Positions 46,947 to 55,751 of a stretch of 64,000 nt of DNA are shown here, piece after piece. Location: the NCBI RefSeq assembly GCF_000472505.1, contig NZ_AWZR01000014.1, positions 1 through 64,000 on the forward strand, given 5' to 3'. Within the stretch, counting starts at the first letter, position 1, and every line of letters starts with the position of its first letter. Below the pieces are notes generated by a model. The model had not been told where the DNA came from. It did no database searches and was given only the letters and a program-made list of their open reading frames with translations. The stretch comes from Luteimonas sp. J29. Its GTDB lineage: Bacteria; Pseudomonadota; Gammaproteobacteria; Xanthomonadales; Xanthomonadaceae. The translations under genes were made by a program, and so were the position numbers.

Positions 46947-47165
46947 ATGTCCAAACTGCTTGAACTCATGCGCAAGCTGGGCAGCGATGCGGGCCTGGCC
47001 GCCGAGTACGAAAAGAACCCGGAAGCGGTCCTGCTGCGCGCGGGCCTGAACGAGGAAGAGCGGAGGGCGATGCTCGAGAAGGACTACGAGGCGATCAAGC
47101 GCCTCACCGGCCTGGCCGACGGCAGGTTCGCCACCAACCACCTGATCCGCACTTACGAAGACTAG
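46947..47165 (+). CDS. Split borosin precursor peptide (predicted)
   Basis: A 72-residue peptide. The site GGGGAAG before ATG 46947 is good. Residues 1-56 (MSKLLELMRKLGSDAGLAAE, YEKNPEAVLLRAGLNEEER and so on) closely resemble, from memory, the leader/binding domain of Shewanella SonA: LGxDAxLxxxYxxNPEAVxxxxGL. This is the LigA-like small helical fold recruited by borosin methyltransferases. The C-terminal tail ADGRFATNHLIRTYED is the presumptive core, with the Leu66-Ile67 area the best candidate for backbone N-methylation by analogy to SonA's YLVISHG. It precedes the methyltransferase fusion by 15 bases in the same orientation. Product chemistry is unverified. Confidence 0.85.
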   Translation: MSKLLELMRKLGSDAGLAAEYEKNPEAVLLRAGLNEEERRAMLEKDYEAIKRLTGLADGRFATNHLIRTYED

Positions 47166-47180
47166 CCACGAGGGGTCGTT

Positions 47181-49706
47181 GTGGGCCATTGGATGGGCCG
47201 GCGCTGGTCAGTCCTGCTGCTGCTGGCGCTGCTGGCCGCGCCGGCGACGGGCAACGAGGCCCTGGAACCGGAGCTGCGCGAGATCGAGCGGCTCAACTTC
47301 GCCGAGCACTGGCGCGAATCCGACGAACGCATCCAGGCGCTGGCGGACCGGCTCGACGAGCTCACCCCGACGCAGCGCCAGCGGCTGGAGTACGTGCGCC
47401 TGCGCAACCTGGGCATCGCCGGCCGCCTCGAGGAGGCGGTCGAAGGCTTCGCCGAGCTGCTCCGCGAGGAGATGCCGCCCAGCCTCAAGGTGAAGGCGTT
47501 CGCCACCGGGTCCAGCGTCGCCGCCAACCTCGAGGACTGGACCACCGCGTTCACCTGGCTGGGCGAGGCCCTGGCCTACGTGACCGAGGCCCCCGACGAC
47601 GCGGCGCGGGTGCTGGGGATGGCCAGCTACCTGCATTCGCTGGTGGGCGAGACCGGCAAGGCGCGGGAACTGGCCTTGCGCGGGCTGGCGATGGTGGAGG
47701 GCGGCGACGACCGTCGCGCCGTCTGCCATGCCCTGTCCGACCTCGCGCTGGCCGAGGAGCTGGCCGAGAACCACGCCGAGTCCGGCCGAATCCGGCGGCG
47801 GCAGATGGAAGCCTGCGACGCGGCCGGCGACCGGATCTACGCCGCCAATGCCCGCTACGGCGTGGGCAAGATGCTCGCCGCGCAGGGCAAGACGGACGAA
47901 GCGCTGTCGTGGGCGATGCAGTCGCTGGCGGAATTCGAGGCCGCCGGCTTCGAGGCGGGCGCGTGGAGCGCGCGCCTGGTGCTGGCCGAGTGCCTGATCG
48001 CCAGCGGCCGCGAATTCGACCACGCGCACGACCTGCTGGCGGGGGCACTGCGCTACTACCGTGCGCGCAACTCGCAGATGGCGGTGGCCGAGTCCGAGCG
48101 CAAGCTGGCCGAACTCGCCGAGCGGCGCGGCGATCCGGTGCAGGCGGTGCGCCACCTGAAGGCGGCGGCGGCCGCGTCGGAGGCCGCCGAGCGCGCCGCG
48201 CGCGAGCGCCAGCTGGCCTACCTCCAGGTCGAGTTCGACACCCGCGTCAAGGAGCAGCAGATCGCGCTGCTGGAGGCCGAAAAGGAGCTCGCCGCGCTGC
48301 AGGTCACCGCGACCCGCCGCTGGCAGTGGCTGCTCGCGGCCGGGCTGGTCGCTCTGCTGGCCACGGCGCTGCTGCTGGTGCTGCTGTTGCGGCGGTCCTT
48401 CCAGGAGCGCCGCCGCTACCGCCTCGAATCGCAGCACGACAGCCTGACCGGCCTGCTGAACTACCAGCAGGTGCGCCAGCGCGGGCAGGAAGCCTTCGAG
48501 CGGGCGCGCCGGCTGGGGCGGCCTTTCTCGGCCATCGTGCTCGACATCGACTGGTTCAAGGAGGTCAACGACCGCTACGGCCACGCCGCGGGCGACGAGG
48601 CGCTGCGCGCCCTGGGAGGCTGGATCGCCGATGTGGTCGACGGACGCGGCATCGCCGGGCGCAGCGGCGGCGACGAGTTCACGATCCTGCTCGAGGCGAC
48701 CGAGGAGGAGGCGGGCGAACTGCTCGACCGGCTGCGTGCGCGGATCGACGCGGTCAACGTGTTCGGCCAGACCGTGCGCTTCAGCATCAGCGCCGGCGTG
48801 TGCCAGGACAGCGAGGCCACGGGCACGCTCGAACACCTGGTGCACGAGGCCGACCAGTCGCTGTACCGGGCCAAGTACGCCGGCCGCGACCGCACCGTGC
48901 GCGCCAGCGAGCCGCCGTCGGGCAGGGACGGCGGCGGCGGCCTCGTCGTCGTGGGCAGCGGGATCGAGTTCGGCCGCCACATCAGCGAGCGCTGCCTGTC
49001 CGAGATCCGCGAGGCCCAGGTGGTGTTCTGCCTCACCGACCCGTTCTCGCTGGCGATGGTCCAGGGCCTGCGTCCGGACGCGGTGAACCTCGGTGCCTAC
49101 TACGCCGAGGGCAAGGACCGCCGCGTCACCTACCGCGAGATCGACGAGGCGATCATGGCGCCGGTGCGCGCCGGCAAGCGCGTGTGCGCGGTGTTCTACG
49201 GCCACCCGGGCGTGTTCGCCGACGTGCCGCACGCGGTGATCCGCAAGGCCCGCGCCGAGGGCATCCGCGCGCGCATGGAGCCGGGCATCTCGGCCGAGGC
49301 CTGCCTGTACGCCGACCTGGGCATCGACCCGGGCCGGCGCGGCGTGCATTCGATGGAAGCCACCCACTTCCTGTACTACGGCCGCGTGCCCGACACCGCC
49401 GGGCTGGTGCTGCTGTGGCAGGTGGCGCTGGCCGGGGACCTGACCTGCAGCCGCTTCCACGCCGACCGCGAGGGCCTGCAGGCGCTGGTGGACCGGCTGC
49501 TGCAGTGGTATCCGCCCGGGCACGAGGTGATCCTGTACGAAGCGGCGCGGCTGCCGATCGAGGCCCCGCGGATCGAACGCGTGGCGCTGCGCGATCTGCC
49601 GGACGCGCACTACGAGGAGTACACCACGCTGGTGATTCCCCCGCTGGGCGATCTGCAGCCGCTGGAAGACGCGGACCTGGCCGGCGGGCGCGTGGTCGCC
49701 GGTTGA
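47181..49706 (+). CDS. TPR-TM-GGDEF-borosin alpha-N-methyltransferase fusion
   Basis: An 841-residue multidomain protein (GTG 47181, AGGGG upstream). Residues 1-24 are a signal peptide; 25-330 TPR-like helical repeats (periplasmic); about 335-375 a coiled coil; 384-404 one membrane helix. A GGDEF domain follows (DIDWFKEVND at 455-464, SGGDEF at 495-500, both intact). The I-site position reads DGRG, so feedback inhibition is absent. Residues 588-835 are a tetrapyrrole-methylase-fold domain: LVVVGSGIEFG, DRRVTY at 646-651, YGHPGVF at 673-679, EPGISAEA at 700-707, WYPPGHEV and IEAPRIERV. This matches SonM/OphMA-type borosin methyltransferases. The precursor sits just upstream. Confidence 0.88.
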   Translation: MGHWMGRRWSVLLLLALLAAPATGNEALEPELREIERLNFAEHWRESDERIQALADRLDELTPTQRQRLEYVRLRNLGIAGRLEEAVEGFAELLREEMPPSLKVKAFATGSSVAANLEDWTTAFTWLGEALAYVTEAPDDAARVLGMASYLHSLVGETGKARELALRGLAMVEGGDDRRAVCHALSDLALAEELAENHAESGRIRRRQMEACDAAGDRIYAANARYGVGKMLAAQGKTDEALSWAMQSLAEFEAAGFEAGAWSARLVLAECLIASGREFDHAHDLLAGALRYYRARNSQMAVAESERKLAELAERRGDPVQAVRHLKAAAAASEAAERAARERQLAYLQVEFDTRVKEQQIALLEAEKELAALQVTATRRWQWLLAAGLVALLATALLLVLLLRRSFQERRRYRLESQHDSLTGLLNYQQVRQRGQEAFERARRLGRPFSAIVLDIDWFKEVNDRYGHAAGDEALRALGGWIADVVDGRGIAGRSGGDEFTILLEATEEEAGELLDRLRARIDAVNVFGQTVRFSISAGVCQDSEATGTLEHLVHEADQSLYRAKYAGRDRTVRASEPPSGRDGGGGLVVVGSGIEFGRHISERCLSEIREAQVVFCLTDPFSLAMVQGLRPDAVNLGAYYAEGKDRRVTYREIDEAIMAPVRAGKRVCAVFYGHPGVFADVPHAVIRKARAEGIRARMEPGISAEACLYADLGIDPGRRGVHSMEATHFLYYGRVPDTAGLVLLWQVALAGDLTCSRFHADREGLQALVDRLLQWYPPGHEVILYEAARLPIEAPRIERVALRDLPDAHYEEYTTLVIPPLGDLQPLEDADLAGGRVVAG

Positions 49707-49813
49707 TCGACGCCAGGGCGGATCGCCTTCCGCGCGCGGCGATGCTACCTTTCTGGTAGCGCTAACACGAACGACGCCTGCGAGCGTCGCACCGCCGCCA
49801 TCCGGGAGGATCC

Positions 49814-51679
49814 ATGCCCAAGCCGTCCAGCGCCCCGCGCGCGCTCCGTTTCCGCCGGCCGTCGCTGCGGCGGTCCGCACTGTTCGTCCTCGCCGCCGTC
49901 CTGGCCTTCACCGCGCAGGCGGCGCCATCCGGCGGACCCTACGGCCCCATCCCGCAACGCTACGAAGTGCCGCAGGAGGGCAGGGTGTACTTCGTCGCGC
50001 CCGACGGCGATCCCGCGGCGGAGGGCAGCAGCCTGCAGCGGCCGACCACGATCGAATCGGCGATCGCCCGCGTGGTCACCGGCGACACCATCGTGCTGCG
50101 CGGCGGCACCTACCGCACCGGCGGCCTGCAGCTCAACCAGGGCATCACCATGCAGCCCTACCTCGACGAGGTCCCGGTGCTCAAGGGCACGCGCGTGGCC
50201 ACGCAGTGGGAGGCGCTGCGCGACAACGTGTGGCGGACGAAGTGGGACCGCCTGTTCCCGGCGCGGCCGCTGGCCTGGTGGCGGGTCGAGCGCGAGGGCA
50301 TGCGCACCCCGCTGCACCGCTTCAACAACGACATGGTCTTCGTCGACGGCCGTCCGCTGCTGTCGCAGGGCTGGCCCGGCGAACTGGGCGAGGACGGCTA
50401 TTACATCGACTACGACAACGGCTACGTGTACGTCGGCGTCGACCCGGCGGAGCACGAGATCGAGATCACCGCGCACGACATCGCGCTGCACCGCCCCTCG
50501 CGCGAGGTGCACGGCAAGCCGTCCGACGGCAAGGGCCCGACCATCCGCGGCCTGACCTTCACCCAGTACGCGTTCCGCGCCATCGACATCGAGGACCGCA
50601 AGCCCTCGACCGGCCCGAACGACGAGCCCACCGACGACCCGGTGGGCATCTCGCCGCGCAGCGAGCACGGCAAGCAGGTGGTGGGCACCACGCTCGAGCA
50701 CGTGACCATTACCCACACCTCGCGCGTGGCCGGCTACTTCCGCGGCGACAACCTCACCATCCGCAACTCGCTGATCAGCGACACCGGGACCGAGGGCATC
50801 TACCTGATCGGCTCGTCGGGTTCGCTGCTGGAGCGCAACATCGTCCGTCGCAACAACGTCGAGCGGCTGACGGGCTACTATCCGGCGGCGGTGAAGATCT
50901 TCAACCAGTCCTACGACGTGGTGGTGCGCGACAACCTGATCATCGACCACCCGCATTCCAACGGCGTGTGGTACGACGTGGGCAACGTCGACGGGGTGTT
51001 CGTCGACAACTACGTCGAAGGCACCCAGATCGGGTTCTTCTTCGAGATCTCCAAGGGCGTGGTGGCCGCGGGCAACGTGTTCGTGGACAACGCGCAGGGC
51101 ATCCGCGTGCTCAACAGCTCGAATGCGCGCGTGTACCACAACACCTTCTACAACTCGCCGGTGCTGTTCGACCGCGACGGCCGCAGCGCCACCGGCGACC
51201 TGTTCGCCTGGCATCCGGCCACCGGGCCGGACGTGGACGAGCGCGAAGGCCACGTGTTCGAGCGCAACCTGCTGGTGGCGGGGGAGGGCGTCGACGGACC
51301 GCTGCTGGAATTCAGGCAGGCGCCGGCGCTGTGTGGCCGCCTGACCCGGCCCATGGCCACCCGCGTGGACGACAACGTGTACGTGCGCGGCGCCAGCGAC
51401 GAACCGCTCGTCGGCTGGGGCCCCGTGCGCGGCGGCACGGACTGCCAGGCCGGCTACGCGGACCTCGACGCGTTCCGCAGGGCGACGAAGCTGGAGGCGA
51501 ACGGCGTGGCGATCACCTCCGGCCACGGCTCGCCGTTCCGCAGCATCGAACTGCGGCGCTTCGACCTGGCGCATGTCCCCGAAGGCGTGCATCCCGCGCC
51601 CGTGCCGGAGGAAGCGGCCCAGGTCCTCGGCTGGAGCGGCGACGCACTTCCCGGCGCGTATCCGGCGGCAGCGGAGTAG
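49814..51679 (+). CDS. Secreted right-handed parallel beta-helix protein
   Basis: A 621-residue protein with a signal peptide (RSALFVLAAVLAFTAQAAPS). From residue 55 it is built of beta-helix rungs: ITMQPYLDEVPVLKGTRVA, GLTFTQYAFRAIDIED, LEHVTITHTSRVAGYFRGDN, LTIRNSLISDTGTEGIYLIG, SLLERNIVRRNN, YDVVVRDNLIIDHPHSNGVW and ARVYHNTFYNS. This is a pectate-lyase/chondroitinase-B-like scaffold, often acting on polysaccharides, but the catalytic residues cannot be assigned. GGGAGGATCC precedes ATG 49814. It follows the methyltransferase gene by 107 bases. Confidence 0.85.
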   Translation: MPKPSSAPRALRFRRPSLRRSALFVLAAVLAFTAQAAPSGGPYGPIPQRYEVPQEGRVYFVAPDGDPAAEGSSLQRPTTIESAIARVVTGDTIVLRGGTYRTGGLQLNQGITMQPYLDEVPVLKGTRVATQWEALRDNVWRTKWDRLFPARPLAWWRVEREGMRTPLHRFNNDMVFVDGRPLLSQGWPGELGEDGYYIDYDNGYVYVGVDPAEHEIEITAHDIALHRPSREVHGKPSDGKGPTIRGLTFTQYAFRAIDIEDRKPSTGPNDEPTDDPVGISPRSEHGKQVVGTTLEHVTITHTSRVAGYFRGDNLTIRNSLISDTGTEGIYLIGSSGSLLERNIVRRNNVERLTGYYPAAVKIFNQSYDVVVRDNLIIDHPHSNGVWYDVGNVDGVFVDNYVEGTQIGFFFEISKGVVAAGNVFVDNAQGIRVLNSSNARVYHNTFYNSPVLFDRDGRSATGDLFAWHPATGPDVDEREGHVFERNLLVAGEGVDGPLLEFRQAPALCGRLTRPMATRVDDNVYVRGASDEPLVGWGPVRGGTDCQAGYADLDAFRRATKLEANGVAITSGHGSPFRSIELRRFDLAHVPEGVHPAPVPEEAAQVLGWSGDALPGAYPAAAE

Positions 51680-51758
51680 CGTCGCCACGCTGCCTCCTGT
51701 CCCCGTTTCGCGCGTTCGGGGAAGGGAAAAGCGCCGCCCGACTCCCTGCAAATGATCG

Positions 51759-51782
51759 CCCTCCCCCGCGAGCGGGGGAGGG
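51759..51782. repeat. Short palindrome, CCCTCCCCCGC class
   Basis: A perfect-arm palindrome CCTCCCCCGC/GCGGGGGAGG with loop GA, followed by ACGGGGTGGGGGC. Six further copies occur at 60-61.3 kb. It can fold into a stable hairpin and may act as a transcription terminator after the beta-helix gene, or be a mobile repeat. Confidence 0.8.
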
Positions 51783-51899
51783 ACGGGGTGGGGGCAAGCG
51801 CCGGCATCGATTCCACACTCCGCCCGGACATGGCGCGCACGTCACGCCCGTGCGACACCGCGGGGACGAGGATGGCGGCGAACGCGACTGGAGCCTGCC

Positions 51900-52430
51900 A
51901 TGTCCGACGTGCCTGTGACCGCGGAGGTCTCGAACCACAAGCTGGCCGCCGTGTTTCCCGACGCCCGGGCGGCGCGCGCCGCCGCCGACGCGCTGTGCCG
52001 CGACACCGGCCTGGCCAAGGCCCAGGTCAAGGTGGTGACGCCGGGCTCGGCCGACGTCGCCATCCGGCTCGAACCCGAAGGCGGCGGCATCTGGCGCACC
52101 ATCCTGCGCGCCCACCTGCGCCTCGGCCTCGCCGGCGCCGCGCTCGCCCTCGTCGCATTCGCGCTGTTGTACCTGTCCGGGGTCCCCTTCGTCGTCCAGT
52201 CGCCGGTCGCCGCCGCGCTGGCGCTGCTGTTCTTCGGCACCGTCGCCGGGCTGCTGCTGGGTGGACTGGTGTCGCTGCGGCCCGACCACGACCGCTACGT
52301 CCACGCGACCCGCGACGCGATGCAGGCCGGTCGATCCACGGTGGTGGTGCACGCGCTGTCGGCGGAACAGAACGCGCACGCGGCGGATTTCCTGCGCGCG
52401 CGCGGCGGCGAGGTCACCCGCACGCTCTGA
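51900..52430 (+). CDS. Two-helix membrane protein of unknown function
   Basis: A 176-residue protein. An N-terminal soluble segment (KLAAVFPDARAARAAADALC) resembles the YflT-like 'general stress' domain with its alanine-rich helix. Two membrane helices follow (LRLGLAGAALALVAFALLYL and PVAAALALLFFGTVAGLLLG), then a short cytosolic tail STVVVHALSAEQNAHAADFL that repeats a HALSxEQ pattern. No enzymatic motif is visible. Confidence 0.7.
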   Translation: MSDVPVTAEVSNHKLAAVFPDARAARAAADALCRDTGLAKAQVKVVTPGSADVAIRLEPEGGGIWRTILRAHLRLGLAGAALALVAFALLYLSGVPFVVQSPVAAALALLFFGTVAGLLLGGLVSLRPDHDRYVHATRDAMQAGRSTVVVHALSAEQNAHAADFLRARGGEVTRTL

Positions 52431-52484
52431 GGCGCATCCGGCGCCCGCGGGCTACCATGCGCCGGTCCCCGGGCAGGAGCGCCG

Positions 52485-53792
52485 ATGTCGTCGCCACAGC
52501 GTGATCCGTATCCCGACGCGCTGCGCGCCGGCGCGCTGCTGGTGGTGGTGCTCGGGCACTGGATCGCGACCCTGCCGCGCCTGCACGACGGCCGCCTGGC
52601 GCAGACCGAGCACCTGCTGGCGACCTGGGACAACGCGGCCATGCTCACCTGGCTGGTGCAGGTGGTGCCGCTGTTCGTGTTCGTCTCGGCGGCGGTCAGC
52701 GCCGAAGGCGTGGCGCGCCGCGTCGGCGTCGCCGGACCTGCGCGCTGGTGGGCCGCGCGCGCCCTGCAGCTCGCCCGGCCGACCGTGACCTACCTCGCGG
52801 TGCTCGTCGCGCTCGCCATCATCGCGCTCGCGACGGGCGGCCGGTTGCTCGACCTGTTCGACCAGTCGCTCACCGTGCACCTGTGGTTCCTGCTGATGCT
52901 GCTCACGGTCCAGGCGCTGCTGCCGTGGAGCCTGCGCATGGACGAACGCTTCGGCCTGGGCGCGGTGCTCGCGCTGGTCGCGGCGGCCGCGGTACTCGAC
53001 GTGCTGCGCGCAGGCATCTCCCATCCTGCCGACCTGGCGACGCTGGGGAGCCGCGTTGCCGGGCGGCCAGCGGGGATCGCGTGGCTCAACATGCTGGTGG
53101 TGTGGCTGCTGCCGCAACAACTGGGCATCGCCTGGCGACGCGGGCGCTTCGGCGGGCCGTCGGCAGGCATCGCGCTGATCGCGCTCGGCGCGGCGTGGCT
53201 GGTGCTCGCCATGGCCAGCGGCTATCCGGTGGCGATGGTCGGCGTGGCGCTGGCGGGCAACAACATGCTGCCTCCAACCCTGGCCCTGGTCGGGGTGATG
53301 TGGCTGCAGGCCGGCGCGGTGCTGGCGTTCGAGCCGCTGGCGCGCCGCCTGCTCGCCCCTCGTGCGCCGGCGCGCGCGATCGCGGTGCTGGGCGCGCTCG
53401 GCATGCCGCTCTATCTGTGGCACAAGCTGGCCGAGCTGCCGGCGGCGTGGCTCGGCGAGCGGATCGGCCTGCCGATCGACGCCGGGCTGCCGGGCGAACC
53501 CGGCTTCTGGCTGGGCCGCGCATGCTGGATCGCACTGTGCCTGCTGATGGTGGCGCCGGTGATCGCCGCCGTCGTCCGCTTCGAACTGCGCCGCGAGCGC
53601 GACGTGCCGGCCACCACGCGCGGCCTGTCGATCGCGATCGGCGGCGCCTGCCTCTACGCGGCCCTGGCCGCGGCCCTGGTCGGCGGCGTGTGGCCCGGCG
53701 CGGTGGTCGCGCTGCCGGCAGTTATGATCGCGTCCTGGCAGTTGCGCGCCCGCGGTGGGCGCGCCGGGCAGGAGTCCGAGCATGCGAACTGA
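52485..53792 (+). CDS. Acyltransferase-3-like multi-pass membrane protein
   Basis: A 435-residue protein with ten or more helices. It starts RDPYPDALRAGALLVVVLGH, with the R and H of the acyltransferase-3 family (H in VVVLGHW), then HLWFLLMLLTVQALLPWSLR, NMLVVWLLPQQLGIAWRRGR and LGALGMPLYLWHKLAELPAA. The family moves acyl groups onto surface sugars or lipids. The arrangement suggests, but does not prove, such a role. Its last codons overlap the next gene's start by 11 bases. Confidence 0.8.
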   Translation: MSSPQRDPYPDALRAGALLVVVLGHWIATLPRLHDGRLAQTEHLLATWDNAAMLTWLVQVVPLFVFVSAAVSAEGVARRVGVAGPARWWAARALQLARPTVTYLAVLVALAIIALATGGRLLDLFDQSLTVHLWFLLMLLTVQALLPWSLRMDERFGLGAVLALVAAAAVLDVLRAGISHPADLATLGSRVAGRPAGIAWLNMLVVWLLPQQLGIAWRRGRFGGPSAGIALIALGAAWLVLAMASGYPVAMVGVALAGNNMLPPTLALVGVMWLQAGAVLAFEPLARRLLAPRAPARAIAVLGALGMPLYLWHKLAELPAAWLGERIGLPIDAGLPGEPGFWLGRACWIALCLLMVAPVIAAVVRFELRRERDVPATTRGLSIAIGGACLYAALAAALVGGVWPGAVVALPAVMIASWQLRARGGRAGQESEHAN

Positions 53793-54651
53793 ACCTTGCG
53801 CCCGCCTGCGTCACTGGTGGATCGCCGCCTGCCTGCTGCTGGCGATGCTGTCCGGCTGCCGGACCCTGGAACCGGCGCCTGCGCCGGCGCTGCGGGTCAT
53901 GTCGTTCAACGTGCTGGTGGCGCGCGACATCGAAGGCCCGGCCCGGTGGTCGGGGCGCCGCGACGCGCTGGTACAGGTCATCGCCGACGCCGATCCGGAC
54001 CTGATCGGCACCCAGGAGCTGCTGCGCGAGCAGGGCGAATTCATCACCGCTCGCCTGCCGCAGTACGCCTGGTTCGGCCACGGCCGCCGCGGCGACAGCG
54101 CGGACGACGACGAGCACATGGGCGTGTTCTACCACCGCGAACGGATGCGCCTGATCGACTCCGGCCACTTCTGGCTGTCGGACACGCCCGACGTGCCCGG
54201 CAGCATCTCCTGGGGCACGAAGTACCCGCGCATGGTGACCTGGGGCCTGTTCGAACGCATCGCCGACGGCCGCCGGCTGTACCTGTTCGACACCCACATG
54301 CCGTACCGGGACGAGGACGCCGGGGCGCGCGAACGCAGCGCGGCGCTGATCCTGCGCCACATCGCCGGACTGCCCGCCGACGTGCCGGTGGTGCTCGTGG
54401 GCGATTTCAACGACAGCCCGGGCAACCCGCCGCACCAGGCCCTGGCCGCGATGCTGGAGGACGCGTGGGAACGCGCGCCGGTCCGCTCCGGCCCGGAAGG
54501 CACCGGCCACTGGTTCTCGGGGCAGGCCGAGCGCCGCCTCGACTGGGTGCTTTACCGCGGGCTGCGTCCGCGCAGCGTCCGCCACATCGACGACGCCATC
54601 GACGGCGTGCTGCCGTCCGACCACTACCCGGTGCTGGTCGAGTTCGACTGA
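53782..54651 (+). CDS. Endonuclease/exonuclease/phosphatase-family lipoprotein
   Basis: A 289-residue lipoprotein (lipobox MLSGC). The EEP fold is clear: LRVMSFNVLVARDIEGPARW, DADPDLIGTQELLREQGEFI (Glu ligand), EHMGVFYHRERMRL, YLFDTHMPYRDEDAG, VVLVGDFNDSPGNPPHQALA (GDFN motif) and RLDWVLYRG with SDHYPVLVEFD (SDH motif). It is likely a metal-dependent phosphodiesterase or nuclease at the cell surface. CAGGAG upstream supports the start. It is coupled to the acyltransferase gene and overlaps convergently with the cyclase gene by 28 bases. Confidence 0.9.
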   Translation: MRTEPCARLRHWWIAACLLLAMLSGCRTLEPAPAPALRVMSFNVLVARDIEGPARWSGRRDALVQVIADADPDLIGTQELLREQGEFITARLPQYAWFGHGRRGDSADDDEHMGVFYHRERMRLIDSGHFWLSDTPDVPGSISWGTKYPRMVTWGLFERIADGRRLYLFDTHMPYRDEDAGARERSAALILRHIAGLPADVPVVLVGDFNDSPGNPPHQALAAMLEDAWERAPVRSGPEGTGHWFSGQAERRLDWVLYRGLRPRSVRHIDDAIDGVLPSDHYPVLVEFD

Positions 54652-55751
54652 GCCCCCGGCGCCGCGCCCTCGGGCGTCCAGGCGACCACGCGATTGCGGC
54701 CGGCCGCCTTGGCCCGGTACAGCGCCGCGTCGGCCGAGCGCATCCAGGCATCGAGCGTGGCGTCGCGCGCCGAGGCGGCCGCGACGCCGAGGCTCAGCGT
54801 GCACGACACCGCTTCATCGTCGAACCGCAACGCGGCGGTCTCGCGGCGGATGCGTTCGGCCACGTCCAGCGCCTGGGCCAGGGTGGCGTCGACCAGCAGC
54901 AACGCGAACTCGTCGCCGCCGTAGCGCCCGGGCAGGTCGCTTTCGCGCACGCATTCGCGCAGCAGTGAGGCGATCCGCTGCAGCACCGCGTCCCCCGTCG
55001 CATGGCCGTGGCGGTCGTTGATCTGCTTGAAGCGGTCCACGTCCAGCAGGACCAGCGCCGCGGGCTGGCCGCTGCGCTGGAAGCGGGCCAGCGCCTCGCC
55101 GGCCACCTGCTCGAAGTAGGGGCGGTTGGCGACCTGCATCGCCGGGTCGGTGCGGTTGCGGCGCTCGAGTTCGCGGTTCTGCACCCGGATCCGCTGGCCG
55201 AGGCGGTTGGTCACCACGCACAGCGCCACCGTGTAGATGAACAGGAACGGGATGCTCAGCAGCAGCGTCCGGTCGGAGGTGTGCGGCTGGAACGGGAAGC
55301 CCAGCAACGCCCAGGTCGCGAGGAAGGCACCCAGCAGGGCCAGGGTCGTGCGCTTGGCCAGCGGCCAGCCGCCCGCGGCCACCTTGTCGGCGATCGCCAT
55401 GGTGACGAACAGGGCCGTGGGCCCGATGGCCAGCGCCAGGACCGCCGACCAGGCGCCGGAGGCCGCGGCATCGCCCGCCAGGCAGCGGAACTGGGCCCTG
55501 GCCGGCTCGCGGGCACGGCGGCACAGGCAGTTCGCGACCAGGGGCCAGACCAGCGAATTCAGGGCCATGATCGCCCAGAAGGGCCACCCGGCGCCGCGCT
55601 CCTCCAGCACCGAGGCGACCGGCAGGGTGCACAGGAGCGTGCCCAGCACCCGCATGCGGTGGATCCGGCGCACGAACTGCAGGTCGCGCGCGCGGCGCTC
55701 GGCCACGGTCGCGAATCGCGGGTCCGGCAGGGAGGGCGTGCGGCTGGTCAC
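54624..55751 (-). CDS. MASE2-GGDEF diguanylate cyclase
   Basis: A 375-residue cyclase. The N-terminal half is a MASE2 membrane sensor (RIHRMRVLGTLLCTLPVASV, FWAIMALNSLVWPLVANCLC and several helices to SIPFLFIYTVALCVVTNRLG). The GGDEF domain has DVDRFKQINDRHGHATGDAV, the I-site RESD five residues before YGGDEFALLL, and VSCTLSLGVAAAS. It should make c-di-GMP under product inhibition. This contrasts with the I-site-less domain in the methyltransferase fusion at 47181. Confidence 0.92.
   Translation of the reverse strand: MTSRTPSLPDPRFATVAERRARDLQFVRRIHRMRVLGTLLCTLPVASVLEERGAGWPFWAIMALNSLVWPLVANCLCRRAREPARAQFRCLAGDAAASGAWSAVLALAIGPTALFVTMAIADKVAAGGWPLAKRTTLALLGAFLATWALLGFPFQPHTSDRTLLLSIPFLFIYTVALCVVTNRLGQRIRVQNRELERRNRTDPAMQVANRPYFEQVAGEALARFQRSGQPAALVLLDVDRFKQINDRHGHATGDAVLQRIASLLRECVRESDLPGRYGGDEFALLLVDATLAQALDVAERIRRETAALRFDDEAVSCTLSLGVAAASARDATLDAWMRSADAALYRAKAAGRNRVVAWTPEGAAPGAQSNSTSTG

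Noticed and set aside
46947-47165. Annotation of the small protein as a LigA-type extradiol dioxygenase subunit
   Set aside because: The fold resembles LigA, but no LigB subunit is near and the next gene carries a borosin methyltransferase, which uses this fold as its leader-binding domain.
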